Source of the DNA: Burkholderia stabilis
GTDB lineage: Bacteria > Pseudomonadota > Gammaproteobacteria > Burkholderiales > Burkholderiaceae
Reading direction: 5' to 3'
NCBI RefSeq assembly: GCF_001742165.1
Contig: NZ_CP016443.1
Span: 2,294,001 to 2,358,000 of the forward strand
Length of the DNA: 64,000 nt
Under the pieces are notes generated by a model that made no database searches, was not told where the DNA came from, and worked only from the letters and a program-made list of their open reading frames with translations. Shown piece after piece: positions 26,723 through 35,783 of this stretch (within the stretch, counting starts at the first letter, position 1; every line of letters starts with the position of its first letter). Both the position numbers and the translations under genes were made by a program.

Positions 26723-27616
26723 ATGCTCGACTACGCCCTGCTCGATGCGCTCTCGGCGGTGATCCGGTACGGCTCGTTCGAGCGTGCGGCCAGGGAGCTG
26801 AACGTCACGCCGTCGGCCGTATCGCAGCGCGTGAAGCTGCTGGAGGAACGCGTCGGCAGCGTGCTCGTCAAGCGCGGGCAGCCGTGCGTCGCGACGACCT
26901 CAGGCGCGCTGCTGTGCCGGCATACCGAGCGCGTGCAATTGCTCGAGGCCGAACTGGGCGGCCGGATGCCGGCGTTGCCGGGCCAGATCGCGAGCGCGTG
27001 GCCGATGTTGCGCGTGGCCGTCAACGACGACAGCGTCGCCACGTGGTTCATCGACGCGGTGGGGCCGTTCTGCAACGAACGCGAGATGTTGCTCGACCTC
27101 GTGATCGACGACCAGGACTACACGGCGTCACGTATTCGCGACGGCAGCGTGCAGGGCGCGGTGACCGCGCAGGCCGAGCCGATCCAGGGGTGCCGTTCGG
27201 TGCGGCTCGGGCGCATCCGCTATCGCGCGGTGTGTTCGCCGGCGTTTCACGAACGCTATTTCGGCAAGGGCGTTACGCGCGACGCGCTGCGCCGCGCGCC
27301 GTGCGTGATGTTCAATCCGAAGGACGGGCTGCAGGCGCGTTTCATCCGGCGCGTGACGCGAGCGGATCTCGATCCGCCGCAGCACTGGATACCGCACGTC
27401 GCGGGCTACCTGCGCGCATGCGAAACGGGGCTGGGATGGGGAATGTGTCCGGACCGGATGGTCGATCGCCAACTGGCGGCGGGTGAACTGGTCGACATGT
27501 CGCCGGGACGCACCACCGACATCGATCTCTACTGGCAGAGCTGGCGCCTGTCGATCGGCTGGCTCGACGATTTCAGCGCGGCGCTCAAGGCGCGTGCCGC
27601 GCTGTTTCTCGATTGA
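26723..27616 (+). CDS. argP: LysR-family regulator ArgP (LysG-like)
   Basis: A 297-residue LysR regulator. The N-terminal helix-turn-helix (YALLDALSAVIRYGSFERAARELNVTPSAVSQRVKLLEERVG) matches ArgP, and the effector domain has the ArgP landmarks VNDDSVATWFIDAV, VQGAVTAQAEPIQGC and LGRIRYRAVCSPAFHERYF. AAGGAA precedes the ATG. ArgP/LysG activates the divergent argO/lysE gene when basic amino acids build up. Confidence 0.9.
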   Translation: MLDYALLDALSAVIRYGSFERAARELNVTPSAVSQRVKLLEERVGSVLVKRGQPCVATTSGALLCRHTERVQLLEAELGGRMPALPGQIASAWPMLRVAVNDDSVATWFIDAVGPFCNEREMLLDLVIDDQDYTASRIRDGSVQGAVTAQAEPIQGCRSVRLGRIRYRAVCSPAFHERYFGKGVTRDALRRAPCVMFNPKDGLQARFIRRVTRADLDPPQHWIPHVAGYLRACETGLGWGMCPDRMVDRQLAAGELVDMSPGRTTDIDLYWQSWRLSIGWLDDFSAALKARAALFLD

Positions 27617-27666
27617 TCGATGGCGGGAGGCGAACCGCACGCGCGCGATGCGCGTGCCGTGCCGTA

Positions 27667-28413
27667 TCAGACCTGATGCAGGCCGTCGAAGTCGACGATC
27701 TGGACGTGGCGGCCCTGCATTTCGATCAGGCCGCGCTTCTGGAATTTGGACAGCGTGCGGCTGACCGTTTCGAGCGTCATGCCGAGATAGCTGCCGATAT
27801 CCTCGCGCGTCATCCGCAGGTTGAATTCCGACGGCGAGTAACCGCGCTTCAGGTAGCGCGACGACACGTCGAGCAGGAACGCGGCGACACGTTCCTCGGC
27901 ATTCAGCGAACCGAGCAGCATCGTTTGCGACGTTTCGCGCACGATCTGTTCGCTCATCAGCTTGTGCATGCGCAACTGCATCGAGCCGGCTTCCGAGCAC
28001 AGCGTCTTGAGCGCGCTGTACGGAATCACGCAGACGGAGCTGTCTTCCAGCGCGACCGCGGTGCGCGGATGCGTGTCGTCGCAGATGCCGTCGAGGCCGA
28101 GCGCTTCGCCCGCGAGATGCAGGCCCGTGACCTGTTCGCGACCGTCATGGCGCGTCGCGACGGTTTTCAGCGAACCCGAGCGCACCGCGTACAGGTTGTC
28201 GAATGCGTCGCCTTCGCGGAACAGCGCTTCGCCGCGCTTGACCGGGCGCGCTGCGCAGATGACCGACTCGAGGCGGCTGAGCGCTTCGGGCGCCAGGCCT
28301 TGCGGCATGCACAGATGCCGCATGGCGCACGACGAGCAGTGCGCGGCCTGACGAGGGGCCCAGCTACCGGCATGAGGCGTGGCGGCGGGACGTGTGGCGA
28401 CGGGCGTCAGCAT
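27667..28413 (-). CDS. fnr: Crp/Fnr-family oxygen regulator (FNR/ANR type)
   Basis: A 248-residue regulator. ATG 28413 is used, giving FNR-like length. Four cysteines sit as in FNR: Cys26, Cys29 and Cys35 (HCSSCAMRHLC) and Cys111 (LDGICDD), the ligands of an oxygen-labile 4Fe-4S cluster. The cyclic-nucleotide-like beta roll is at about 50-150. The helix-turn-helix NLRMTREDIGSYLGMTLETVSRTLSKFQKRGLI is near the C-terminus and carries the E..SR residues that read TTGAT-type half sites. It lies 143 bp downstream of a universal stress gene on the same strand, a common pairing in low-oxygen loci. Confidence 0.92.
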   Translation of the reverse strand: MLTPVATRPAATPHAGSWAPRQAAHCSSCAMRHLCMPQGLAPEALSRLESVICAARPVKRGEALFREGDAFDNLYAVRSGSLKTVATRHDGREQVTGLHLAGEALGLDGICDDTHPRTAVALEDSSVCVIPYSALKTLCSEAGSMQLRMHKLMSEQIVRETSQTMLLGSLNAEERVAAFLLDVSSRYLKRGYSPSEFNLRMTREDIGSYLGMTLETVSRTLSKFQKRGLIEMQGRHVQIVDFDGLHQV

Positions 28414-28556
28414 GATCGTTTTCTCCGGCGTTGAATCGACGGAATCATTGTCCCACCGCAAGTTGCCGCTGTCGGGTGACAAAACGTCGCGACCGCTGCG
28501 CATGCCGCGCGCGCGTATGACATCGCAGCGCAGCGGCGTGCGCGGCCGAACGCCGT

Positions 28557-29024
28557 TCAGGCCGCCGGCTCGTTCGCGTTTGCCGCCGCCGGAATCAGCA
28601 GCACGGGCAGCGTTGCGTGCCGCACGCATTGTTCCGCGATGCTGCCGAGCACGAGACGGCGGAACCCGCGGCGGCCATGCGTGCCGAGCACCAGCAGATC
28701 GGCGCCGAATGCCGTCGCGCCGTCGAGGATCAGCGACGACACATCGTTGAGCGAGGTTGCTTCGCTCAGCCGCGTCTCGCCTTTCACGCCCGCTGCCTGC
28801 ATCAGCTGCGTGAAATCCTTCGCGAGCGCGTTGCCCTGTTCGACGAGCTGGTCGCGCAGGATGGACGGATCGTAGCCCGGCACGTTGTAGTAGATCGCGG
28901 CGTTCTCGACGACGTAGAACGGCTGCAGCTCGGCGCCGTGCGCTTTCGCGAGCGCCAGCGCGGCATCGAACGCATGGCGGGACGTGTCGCTGCCGTCGAC
29001 GGCAACCAGAATACGCTTGTACAT
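28557..29024 (-). CDS. Universal stress protein
   Basis: A 155-residue UspA-fold protein starting at ATG 29024 (MYKRILVAVDGSDTSRHAFDAALALAK). The ATP-binding loop GTHGRRGFRRLVLGSIAEQCVRHATLPVLLI has the G-x2-G-x9-G pattern of ATP-binding members. It is a cytoplasmic stress protein often induced at low oxygen. The FNR-type gene lies just downstream. No clear TTGAT-N4-ATCAA site is seen in its upstream region. Confidence 0.93.
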   Translation of the reverse strand: MYKRILVAVDGSDTSRHAFDAALALAKAHGAELQPFYVVENAAIYYNVPGYDPSILRDQLVEQGNALAKDFTQLMQAAGVKGETRLSEATSLNDVSSLILDGATAFGADLLVLGTHGRRGFRRLVLGSIAEQCVRHATLPVLLIPAAANANEPAA

Positions 29025-29310
29025 AGTGTCTCCGAGTGGCGGGTTGAAACGAAGTCGGCCGGATGGCCGATCAGGCTGGGTAGTGCTGCGAGGCAGAGTA
29101 AACCAATGGCGGGGACTTTGCAGTGCGGTGCCCGTCGTGCCGCGCAGCCGCGACGCATCAGTCGCTGCGACGCGCGACCATGCGCGCCGCGCATGCTGCA
29201 TTGCGCGATGCGTGGCCGACGGCGGCTCGCGGCAGCCGGACGCGTGTCGACTGCGAGTGACGATCGTGTCGTCGCAGGGAATGAATGCGCACGCATCGGC
29301 ATCGCACGTT

Positions 29311-29358
29311 GCAGATGCAGATGCAGATGCAGATGCAGATGCAGATGCAGACGCAGAC
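29311..29358. repeat. Hexanucleotide tandem repeat (GCAGAT)6(GCAGAC)2
   Basis: Eight contiguous 6 bp units lie in the 781 bp gap between the universal stress gene and the next gene (29025-29805). The gap is otherwise without a supported gene. The array is not inside a convincing coding frame. Confidence 0.95.
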
Positions 29359-29512
29359 GCACGCGCATTGCGGCGCACGCATTCCGCATCGACATGACGT
29401 GACAGTCGCACCGATGCGCCGCACGCATCGCCATTCAATCGCAACCGCGCAGTTTCGGCATGACTTCGATCAACGCATGTGCGTTGGCGCGATTCGTTGT
29501 GTGCATGATGCT

Positions 29513-29700
29513 GCCGAAGCCGAAGCCGAAGCCGAAGCCGAAGCCGAAGCCGAAGCCGAAGCCGAAGCCGAAGCCGAAGCCGAAGCCGAAGCCGAAGCCG
29601 AAGCCGAAGCCGAAGCCGAAGCCGAAGCCGAAGCCGAAGCCGAAGCCGAAGCCGAAGCCGAAGCCGAAGCCGAAGCCGAAGCCGAAGCCGAAGCCGAAGC
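29513..29700. repeat. Large hexanucleotide microsatellite, about 31 x GCCGAA
   Basis: Nearly 190 bp made only of the unit GCCGAA, with no interruption visible. No frame of the unit contains a stop on either strand, so long frames appear through it (Ala-Glu, Pro-Lys, Arg-Ser and their reverse-strand versions); these are not evidence of genes. It lies about 490 bp upstream of the universal stress gene start and 105 bp past the stop of the gene at 29806. Slipped-strand change in copy number is expected for such an array. Confidence 0.98.
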
Positions 29701-29805
29701 GCGGAATCGTCCGCTTGCGCACCGCGCGCGTGCACCGATCCGCAGCGGTCGGCTTTCGACCGATGCCGATCCGCAAACGAACGATCGATTCAAACGCCGC
29801 GCCGG

Positions 29806-30216
29806 CTACCTCGGCACGGACGTCAGCTCGATCACGCGCTCCGGACGCCGTGCATGGCCGGGCCAGTACGCGCTGCCGTACATCCGGTGGACGGGACCGA
29901 ACAGCGCGTCGCTCGCGGGCGGCGGCACGGTGAAGCCTTTCTCGATCACCGTGTAGCCCGCGCGCAGCGCGAACGCCGGATGGTTACCGCCGACACGGCT
30001 GTCGAAACCGGCGAAGCCGTCGCCGGCTTCGGGCATCGCATTGACGAGCGACGCGTTGCTGCGCGTGACCTGGTCGGGCGAGATCGGTCCGCCGCCCGCG
30101 AGCAGCGCCGCCTCGCGGTTCTTGCCATCGGTGTCGACCGTGCTGTCATGCGTGTCGTCGTTGTCGAGCTCGACGCTGTGCGGATGCAAACGACCTGTTT
30201 GACCGGATGATTCCAT
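29806..30216 (-). CDS. Hypothetical protein, 136 residues
   Basis: The ATG at 30216 has AGGAGAGCC upstream, so translation is credible. The sequence is acidic and polar at first (HSVELDNDDTHDSTVDTDGKN), then more ordered (NHPAFALRAGYTVIEKGFTVPPPASDALFGPVHRMYGSAYWPGHARRPERVIELT). There is no signal peptide or membrane helix. I do not recognise a family. The stop lies about 105 bp from the GCCGAA array. Confidence 0.65.
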   Translation of the reverse strand: MESSGQTGRLHPHSVELDNDDTHDSTVDTDGKNREAALLAGGGPISPDQVTRSNASLVNAMPEAGDGFAGFDSRVGGNHPAFALRAGYTVIEKGFTVPPPASDALFGPVHRMYGSAYWPGHARRPERVIELTSVPR

Positions 30217-30493
30217 CGCGGCTCTCCTGGCGGCGAAGCGGTCCGGATCGAAGCAAATCCCGTTCCGGGTACGACGGGAAAAGGCGCGCGGACGATCGCC
30301 GCGGTCGCGCGGCGCGCACTGATTTGTCGTGATTTATTTCAGCTAGAAGACGCGTTTTCTACAGAGTATGATTCTTTTCCTGCGAAGCGGCGACAGGGGA
30401 TGCGATCTCGCCGCCTCTGCCCGCGCCGGGGCGCCGCAGCACCCTTAAGACGGGTAGTGAACAACAAAGCAAGGGACTAGAGGTGGCGGATTC

Positions 30494-30727
30494 ATGCAAG
30501 CGACTACTGCCTTCACGCACCGCGGTTATCTGTTGAATTGCGCGCCCGCACGCGCCAGTGACGGTTCGTTCAAGCCCTACGTCGTGATCTCCCGATCGAG
30601 CGACGGGGAGCTCGTTGCGAACCGCTTTTTTCCGATCGAGCTCCAGTTCAACGACGAAGACGCCGCGATCGCGCACGCGCGCGACTGGGCCGTGCGCTGG
30701 ATCGACGCGAGCAGCATCACGATCTGA
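30494..30727 (+). CDS. Small hypothetical protein, 77 residues
   Basis: The ATG at 30494 follows AGAGGTGGCGG. The protein is soluble, with alternating strands and helices (GYLLNCAPARASDGSFKPYVVISRSSDGELVANRFFPIELQFNDEDAAIAHARDWAVRWID). It resembles a small conserved Burkholderiaceae family of unknown function; that is recognition by eye only. It is 136 bp upstream of the serine acetyltransferase gene. Confidence 0.7.
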   Translation: MQATTAFTHRGYLLNCAPARASDGSFKPYVVISRSSDGELVANRFFPIELQFNDEDAAIAHARDWAVRWIDASSITI

Positions 30728-30863
30728 CGCCGCCGCGTTCCGGCGCCGTCGGCCGTCCGGCCGATTCCCGGCGTGCCGCTCCCGACAGAAAACGCGGTAA
30801 TCTTGCGGAACCCGTCACTTTATTAGCGGCCGTGCGACCGAGCGCGGCCGCCTGCATTGGCAT

Positions 30864-31784
30864 ATGTCGACATCACCCGCCCGTCAGTGGGGCCTCGAAG
30901 AAATCGTTGCCGGCTTGCGCGAGTCGCGCGAGGAACTCCATCGCACGCGCCACCCGCGCGGCATCCGCGAACTGCCGTCACGCGACGCGATCTGCAAGAT
31001 TGTGACCGGCCTGCGCGCGTCGATGTTTCCGACGCACTACGGCGCGCCGGATCTCACCGACGAAAGCGTCGACTACTACGTCGGCCACACGCTCGAAAGC
31101 ACGCTGCGTGTGCTGTCCGAACAGATCCGGCGCGCGTTGCCGTTTCTGCCCGAGTATGCGGACACGCCGTTCGCGGTGCTCGACGAACGCGCGTTCGAGA
31201 TCGCGCGCGAGTTCGGCCGCCAGTTGCCGGCGGTCCGCGCGCTGCTCGTCAGCGATATCCAGGCCGCGTACGCGGGCGATCCGGCCGCGCAGCACATCAC
31301 CGAGATCCTGCTGTGCTACCCCGGCGTGCTGGCGATGATGCACCATCGGCTCGCGCACGCGTTGCACCAGCTTGGCGTGCCGCTGCTCGCACGTTTCATC
31401 AATGAAATCGCGCATTCGGCCACCGGCATCGATATTCACCCGGGCGCACGGATCGGCCCGAGTTTCTTCATCGACCACGGCACGGGCGTCGTGATCGGCG
31501 AAACGGCGATCATCGGCGAGCGCGTGCGCGTGTACCAGGCCGTCACGCTCGGCGCGAAGAGCTTCCCGGCCGATGGCGAAGGCGCGCTGGTGAAGGGCAA
31601 CGCACGGCACCCGATCGTCGAGGACGACGTGGTGATCTACGCGGGCGCGACGATTCTCGGCCGCGTGACGATCGGGCGCGGCTCGGTGATCGGCGGCAAC
31701 GTGTGGCTCACGCACAGCGTGCCGCCCGGCACGAGCGTCGCGCAGGGCAAGGTTCGCGAAGGCGGGAGCGCCGACAAGCCGTAA
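30864..31784 (+). CDS. epsC: Serine O-acetyltransferase (EpsC/CysE type)
   Basis: A 306-residue enzyme that makes O-acetylserine from serine and acetyl-CoA, the first step of cysteine synthesis. The N-terminal helical domain is long (to about 180). The left-handed beta-helix follows, with INEIAHSATGIDIHPGARIGPSFFIDHGTGVVIGETAIIGERVRVYQAVTLG, which contains the catalytic Asp and His. Further hexapeptides run to VTIGRGSVIGGNVWLTHSVPPG. The long N-terminus matches the EpsC-type subgroup, not E. coli CysE. Confidence 0.93.
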   Translation: MSTSPARQWGLEEIVAGLRESREELHRTRHPRGIRELPSRDAICKIVTGLRASMFPTHYGAPDLTDESVDYYVGHTLESTLRVLSEQIRRALPFLPEYADTPFAVLDERAFEIAREFGRQLPAVRALLVSDIQAAYAGDPAAQHITEILLCYPGVLAMMHHRLAHALHQLGVPLLARFINEIAHSATGIDIHPGARIGPSFFIDHGTGVVIGETAIIGERVRVYQAVTLGAKSFPADGEGALVKGNARHPIVEDDVVIYAGATILGRVTIGRGSVIGGNVWLTHSVPPGTSVAQGKVREGGSADKP

Positions 31785-31792
31785 CGCGGTGC

Positions 31793-31820
31793 GCGCGAAA
31801 GGCGAGGGCGTCTTTCGCGC
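31793..31820. terminator. Possible hairpin after the serine acetyltransferase gene
   Basis: A 9 bp perfect stem GCGCGAAAG / CTTTCGCGC surrounds a 10 base loop, 8 bp after the stop. There is no T tract, so this is a weak candidate. Confidence 0.4.
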
Positions 31821-31966
31821 AACGCAACCCGGCGAAGGGCCGCAGCGCATCAGGGCACCGGAGCGGCCGGCGCGCAGCTGCCGATGCACATCGTGTGCGA
31901 CGCGATGTCCGACCGGCCGAGCGCTCCGGCGAGCGAAGGCGGCGCGCGGCCGCCACGACGCTCGTG

Positions 31967-32770
31967 TCAGTGCTTGCCGTCGGGCGAGCGGTGCTTGTAC
32001 AGCACGTCCTGGTCGACGCGGATCAGGTTCTGCCCCGCATCCACCACGAAATCGACGCCGTTGTACGCGTTGCCCGTCAGCAGCAGGATTGCGCTCGCGA
32101 CATCGTCGGGGCCGGCAATGCGCGCGAGCGGCGTCGACGCGCGGCTCGCGTGTTCGAAGTCGGCCTGCGTCTGGTCGTCGCTCGGCAGCATCAGCCCCGG
32201 GGACACCGCGTTCACGCGCAGCACGGGCGCCGACGACAACGCGAGCATCTGCGTGAGATTGCCGAGCGCGGCCTTCGCGACCGTGTAGCTGAAGTGGTCG
32301 CGGTGAAAGTTTTCCTTGATCTTCTGGTCGACCACATTCACGACGACACCCTGCGTGCCGGCCGCGCGGGCCCGCTCGTAGAACGCGCGCGTGAGCAGGA
32401 TCGGCGCGCGGCAGTTGACGGCCCATGCCTGGTCGAACGCCGCGAGGTCGAAGCTCGGGAAATGATCCTGCCAGAACACCGACGCGTTGTTGACGAGCAC
32501 GTCGAGGCGCCCGAAACGTGCATACACCTGATCGATCAGCGCGGTGATCTGCGCGGCATCCGACAGGTCGGCCTGCAGCGCGATCGAATCGGGCCCGCGT
32601 TCGGCGATCGCGCGGGCCGCCGCCTGCGCGGCATCGGCCGAACGGTCGTAGTGCACCGCGGTGCGATAGCCGTGCGCGGCGAAATACTCGGCGAACGCGC
32701 GCCCGGCCCGGCGCGCCGCGCCGGTCACGAGCACGACGGGCGCGTGCGCCGTTTGCTTCGTCGACTCCAT
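31967..32770 (-). CDS. SDR-family pteridine reductase-like protein (FolM/PTR1 type)
   Basis: A 267-residue short-chain dehydrogenase. ATG 32770 shares a base with the folE stop (TAATG). The cofactor motif is TGAARRAG with HYDRS, the form seen in pteridine reductases, and NNASVFW follows. The usual catalytic Ser is replaced by Asp (VNVVDQKIKENF) before YTVAKAAL, also as in PTR1/FolM. These enzymes reduce dihydrobiopterin, dihydromonapterin or dihydrofolate. Coupling to folE supports a role in tetrahydropterin or folate metabolism. Confidence 0.82.
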   Translation of the reverse strand: MESTKQTAHAPVVLVTGAARRAGRAFAEYFAAHGYRTAVHYDRSADAAQAAARAIAERGPDSIALQADLSDAAQITALIDQVYARFGRLDVLVNNASVFWQDHFPSFDLAAFDQAWAVNCRAPILLTRAFYERARAAGTQGVVVNVVDQKIKENFHRDHFSYTVAKAALGNLTQMLALSSAPVLRVNAVSPGLMLPSDDQTQADFEHASRASTPLARIAGPDDVASAILLLTGNAYNGVDFVVDAGQNLIRVDQDVLYKHRSPDGKH

Positions 32771-33405
32771 TACGTGTTCGTCAGGTTGACTGAAGAAGGA
32801 TTGGCGACGATCGACAGGAATTCGCGCCGCGTCGACGGATCGGTGCGGAACGTGCCGAGCATGCGCGACGTGACCATCTCGACGCCCGGCTTGTGCACGC
32901 CGCGCGTCGAGATGCACTGGTGCGCGGCTTCGAGGATCACGCCGACGCCTTTCGGCTGCAGCACGTCGAACAGCGTATCGGCGATCTGCACGGTCATCTT
33001 TTCCTGGATCTGCAGGCGCTTCGCGAACGCGTCGACGAGGCGCGCGAGCTTCGAGATGCCGACCACGCGATGGTTCGGCAGATACGCGACGTGCGCGCGG
33101 CCGATGATCGGCACCATGTGGTGCTCGCAGTAGCTCTCGAAACGGATGTCCTTCAGCACGATCATCTCGTCGTAGCCATCGACTTCGCTGAACGTGCGCG
33201 CGAGGATGTCGCGCGGCTCCAGCGCATAGCCGGCGAAGAACTGCTCGTATGCGCGCACGACGCGCGCGGGCGTGTCGATCAGGCCTTCGCGTGCGGGATC
33301 GTCGCCGGCCCAGCGCAACAGCACGCGGACGGCGTCCTCGGCTTCTTCACGGCTCGGTCGGGATGCCGCGGCCGGCTCGGGCCGCACGGTCTTCTTTTTA
33401 CCCAT
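32770..33405 (-). CDS. folE: GTP cyclohydrolase I
   Basis: A 211-residue enzyme that turns GTP into dihydroneopterin triphosphate, the first step of pterin and folate synthesis. Zinc ligands are Cys93 and His96 ([10 protein letters not shown]) and Cys164 ([11 protein letters not shown]). Other family marks are [27 protein letters not shown] and [16 protein letters not shown]. The N-terminal tail is Lys-rich and disordered. The gene overlaps the pteridine reductase-like gene by one base. Confidence 0.96.
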   Translation of the reverse strand: MGKKKTVRPEPAAASRPSREEAEDAVRVLLRWAGDDPAREGLIDTPARVVRAYEQFFAGYALEPRDILARTFSEVDGYDEMIVLKDIRFESYCEHHMVPIIGRAHVAYLPNHRVVGISKLARLVDAFAKRLQIQEKMTVQIADTLFDVLQPKGVGVILEAAHQCISTRGVHKPGVEMVTSRMLGTFRTDPSTRREFLSIVANPSSVNLTNT

Positions 33406-33497
33406 GTACAGACTCCATCGAATGCAGCCGCCCGAGGCGGCCTGAATCCGGGCATTGTTTCATGCTTTCGCGGGGCGTGCGTGCCGGGCCCCGGCGC

Positions 33498-34424
33498 TTA
33501 CTTGGGCCATTCGTCCTGCTCGTCGTTGAACAGCGATGCGACCACGCCGCGCAGCCACGCGGTGCGCGGATCGTTGTGGTACTTGCGGTGCCAGTGCTGC
33601 TTCAGGTCGAAGCGCGGCAGCGCGAGCGGCGGCTCGACGGGCACGATGAACGCGTGCTCGGCCGCATACGCATAGCCGATCGCATGCGGCACCGTCGCGA
33701 TCAGGTCGGTGCGGCTCAGGATGAACGGCAGGCTCATGAAGTGCGGCGTTTCGAGCACCGCGCGGCGCTGCATGCGCTGCTTCGCGAGATATTTCTCGAG
33801 CACCTCCTGGCTGCGGCCTTCCGCGCGCACCACCGCGTGCCCGCAGGCGAGGAACTGCTCGACCGTGAACGGCGGCGCCTGTTCGAACGGATGGCCGCGC
33901 CGCATCAGGCAGACGAACCGGTGCGTGAACAGACGCTGCTGGAAGAAGTTGTTGCCGTCCAGATCGGGGAAGTAGCCGACCGCGAGATCGATCGACCCGG
34001 CTTCGAGGCCGCGCCCGACCTCGTCGTGCGCGAGCGAGACCGAGCGCAGGTTCGCGTGCGGCGCGCGCGTCGCGAACGCCTGCAGCAGCTTCGGCAGGAA
34101 CACGATCTCGCCGACGTCCGACAGCGCGATCGAGAACGTATGCGTGCTCGCGGCCGGATCGAAGTCGTGCGGCGCGACGAGGCCGCGCTCGATCTGCGCG
34201 AGCGCGTCGCGCGCGGCCGGCAGCAGCGCGAGCGCGCGCGGCGTCGGCTCCATCCCGCGCGACGTGCGCACGAACAGCGGATCGCCGAAATACTCGCGCA
34301 GCCTGCCGAGCGCCGTGCTCACGCGCGGCTGGCTCACGCCGAGCAGGTCGCCCGCGCGGCTGACGTTGCGCGTGTCGTCGAGTGCGACGAGGTACGGAAT
34401 GAGGTTGAGATCGAGCGTATCCAT
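33498..34424 (-). CDS. LysR-family regulator divergent from pobA
   Basis: A 308-residue LysR regulator (ATG 34424; a GTG one codon upstream is possible). The helix-turn-helix is DLNLIPYLVALDDTRNVSRAGDLLGVSQPRVSTALGRLREYFGDPLFVR, the NodD/LinR-like subgroup. The effector domain includes ALSDVGEIVFLPKLLQAF and SIDLAVGYFPDLDGNNFFQQRLF. It is divergent from pobA with 116 bp between starts, so it probably responds to 4-hydroxybenzoate or a related aromatic acid. In other Burkholderia pobA can be governed by an AraC-type PobR, so this is an inference from position. Confidence 0.9.
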   Translation of the reverse strand: MDTLDLNLIPYLVALDDTRNVSRAGDLLGVSQPRVSTALGRLREYFGDPLFVRTSRGMEPTPRALALLPAARDALAQIERGLVAPHDFDPAASTHTFSIALSDVGEIVFLPKLLQAFATRAPHANLRSVSLAHDEVGRGLEAGSIDLAVGYFPDLDGNNFFQQRLFTHRFVCLMRRGHPFEQAPPFTVEQFLACGHAVVRAEGRSQEVLEKYLAKQRMQRRAVLETPHFMSLPFILSRTDLIATVPHAIGYAYAAEHAFIVPVEPPLALPRFDLKQHWHRKYHNDPRTAWLRGVVASLFNDEQDEWPK

Positions 34425-34540
34425 CACCGGGCCACTATCTTCAAAACGTATACAACATATCTCCTGAATCGCGTTGCCGCATAGTCGGGAAAGCGCTCAA
34501 ATGTGTTCCATTACTCGAACCAATGTTCAGGAGACGAACA

Positions 34541-35773
34541 ATGCGCACCCAGGTCGCCATCATCGGCGCCGGTCCGTCCGGCCTTTTGCTTTCCCATCTG
34601 CTGCGCCTGCAAGGCGTCGATTCCATCCTCGTCGAAGCGCGTTCGCGCGAATACTGCGAGAACCGCATCCGCGCCGGCGTGCTGGAGCAGGGCACGGTCG
34701 ACACGCTGAACGAAGCCGGCCTCGGCGACCGGATGCGCCGCGAAGGGCTCGAACATCACGGCATCGAGCTGCTTTTCTCGGGCCAGCGCCACCGCATCGA
34801 CCTGAGCGCGCTGACCGGCGGGCGCGCGATCACCGTCTACAGCCAGCACGAAGTCGTGCGCGACCTGATCGCGGCGGGCGTCGAGCAGGGCCACGCGATG
34901 CACTTCGAAGTCAGCGACGTCGCGCTGCACGATGTCGAAGGCGAGCACCCGTTCGTCACGTTCAAGCACGCGGACGGCCGCGAAGACCGCATCGACTGCG
35001 ACTACATCGCCGGCTGCGACGGCTTCCACGGCATCGCGCGCCAGATGATCCCGGCCGAGCGGCTGAATACGTTCGAACGCGTCTACCCGTTCGCGTGGCT
35101 CGGCATCCTCGCCGACGCGGCGCCGTCGCTCGACGAACTGGTCTATGCGCACCACGACAACGGGTTCGCGCTGTTCTCGATGCGTTCGCCGACGGTTACC
35201 CGACTCTACCTGCAGTGCAAGCCCGACGAAAACCTGGCCGAATGGTCCGATGCGCGGATCTGGGACGAACTGCACACGCGCTTTTCGAACGACACCGGCT
35301 GGACGCCGACCGAGGGCCGGATCACGCAGAAAAGCGTGACGCCGATGCGCAGCTTCGTGTCGGAGACGATGCAGCACGGGCGCCTGTTCCTCGCCGGCGA
35401 TGCCGCGCACATCGTGCCGCCGACCGGCGCGAAGGGGATGAACCTCGCGGTGGCCGACGTCCGCGCACTGTCCCGCGCGCTCGGCGCGCGCTACCGGAAC
35501 GGCGACGCGACGCTGCTCGACACGTATTCCGCGACCTGCCTCGAACGCGTCTGGCGCGCCGAACACTTCTCGTACTTCATGACGAACATGCTGCATTCGT
35601 CGCCGGAGGATTCGCCGTTCGTCAATCGCCTGAAGTTTGCCGAACTGAAATACGTGACGCGCTCGCGGGCCGCCGCGCAATCGCTCGCCGAAAACTACGT
35701 CGGATTGCCGTTCGACGATGCGACGCCCCCCGAGGCAACCCGCCTTGACAACGCGCTGTGCGCGACTCTATGA
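34541..35773 (+). CDS. pobA: 4-hydroxybenzoate 3-monooxygenase
   Basis: A 410-residue flavoprotein that hydroxylates 4-hydroxybenzoate to protocatechuate with NADPH and oxygen. ATG 34541 follows CAGGAGACG. It has the FAD fingerprint VAIIGAGPSGLLLSHLL, the PobA-typical REYCENRIRAGVLEQGTVD, the substrate-site loop around GCDGFHGIARQMIP and the second FAD motif HGRLFLAGDAAHIVPPTGAKGMNLAVADV. It feeds the pca genes that follow. Confidence 0.97.
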   Translation: MRTQVAIIGAGPSGLLLSHLLRLQGVDSILVEARSREYCENRIRAGVLEQGTVDTLNEAGLGDRMRREGLEHHGIELLFSGQRHRIDLSALTGGRAITVYSQHEVVRDLIAAGVEQGHAMHFEVSDVALHDVEGEHPFVTFKHADGREDRIDCDYIAGCDGFHGIARQMIPAERLNTFERVYPFAWLGILADAAPSLDELVYAHHDNGFALFSMRSPTVTRLYLQCKPDENLAEWSDARIWDELHTRFSNDTGWTPTEGRITQKSVTPMRSFVSETMQHGRLFLAGDAAHIVPPTGAKGMNLAVADVRALSRALGARYRNGDATLLDTYSATCLERVWRAEHFSYFMTNMLHSSPEDSPFVNRLKFAELKYVTRSRAAAQSLAENYVGLPFDDATPPEATRLDNALCATL

Positions 35774-35783
35774 TCGGCGCATC

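Noticed and set aside
29311..29700. A CRISPR array
   Set aside because: The units are contiguous 6 bp repeats with no spacers and no cas genes.
29285..29956. Long frames through the GCCGAA array with Ala-Glu, Pro-Lys, Ala-Ser or Gly-Phe dipeptide runs on both strands
   Set aside because: The unit has no stop in any frame, so these are artefacts of the repeat. There is no ribosome binding site or non-repeat protein-like sequence of note.
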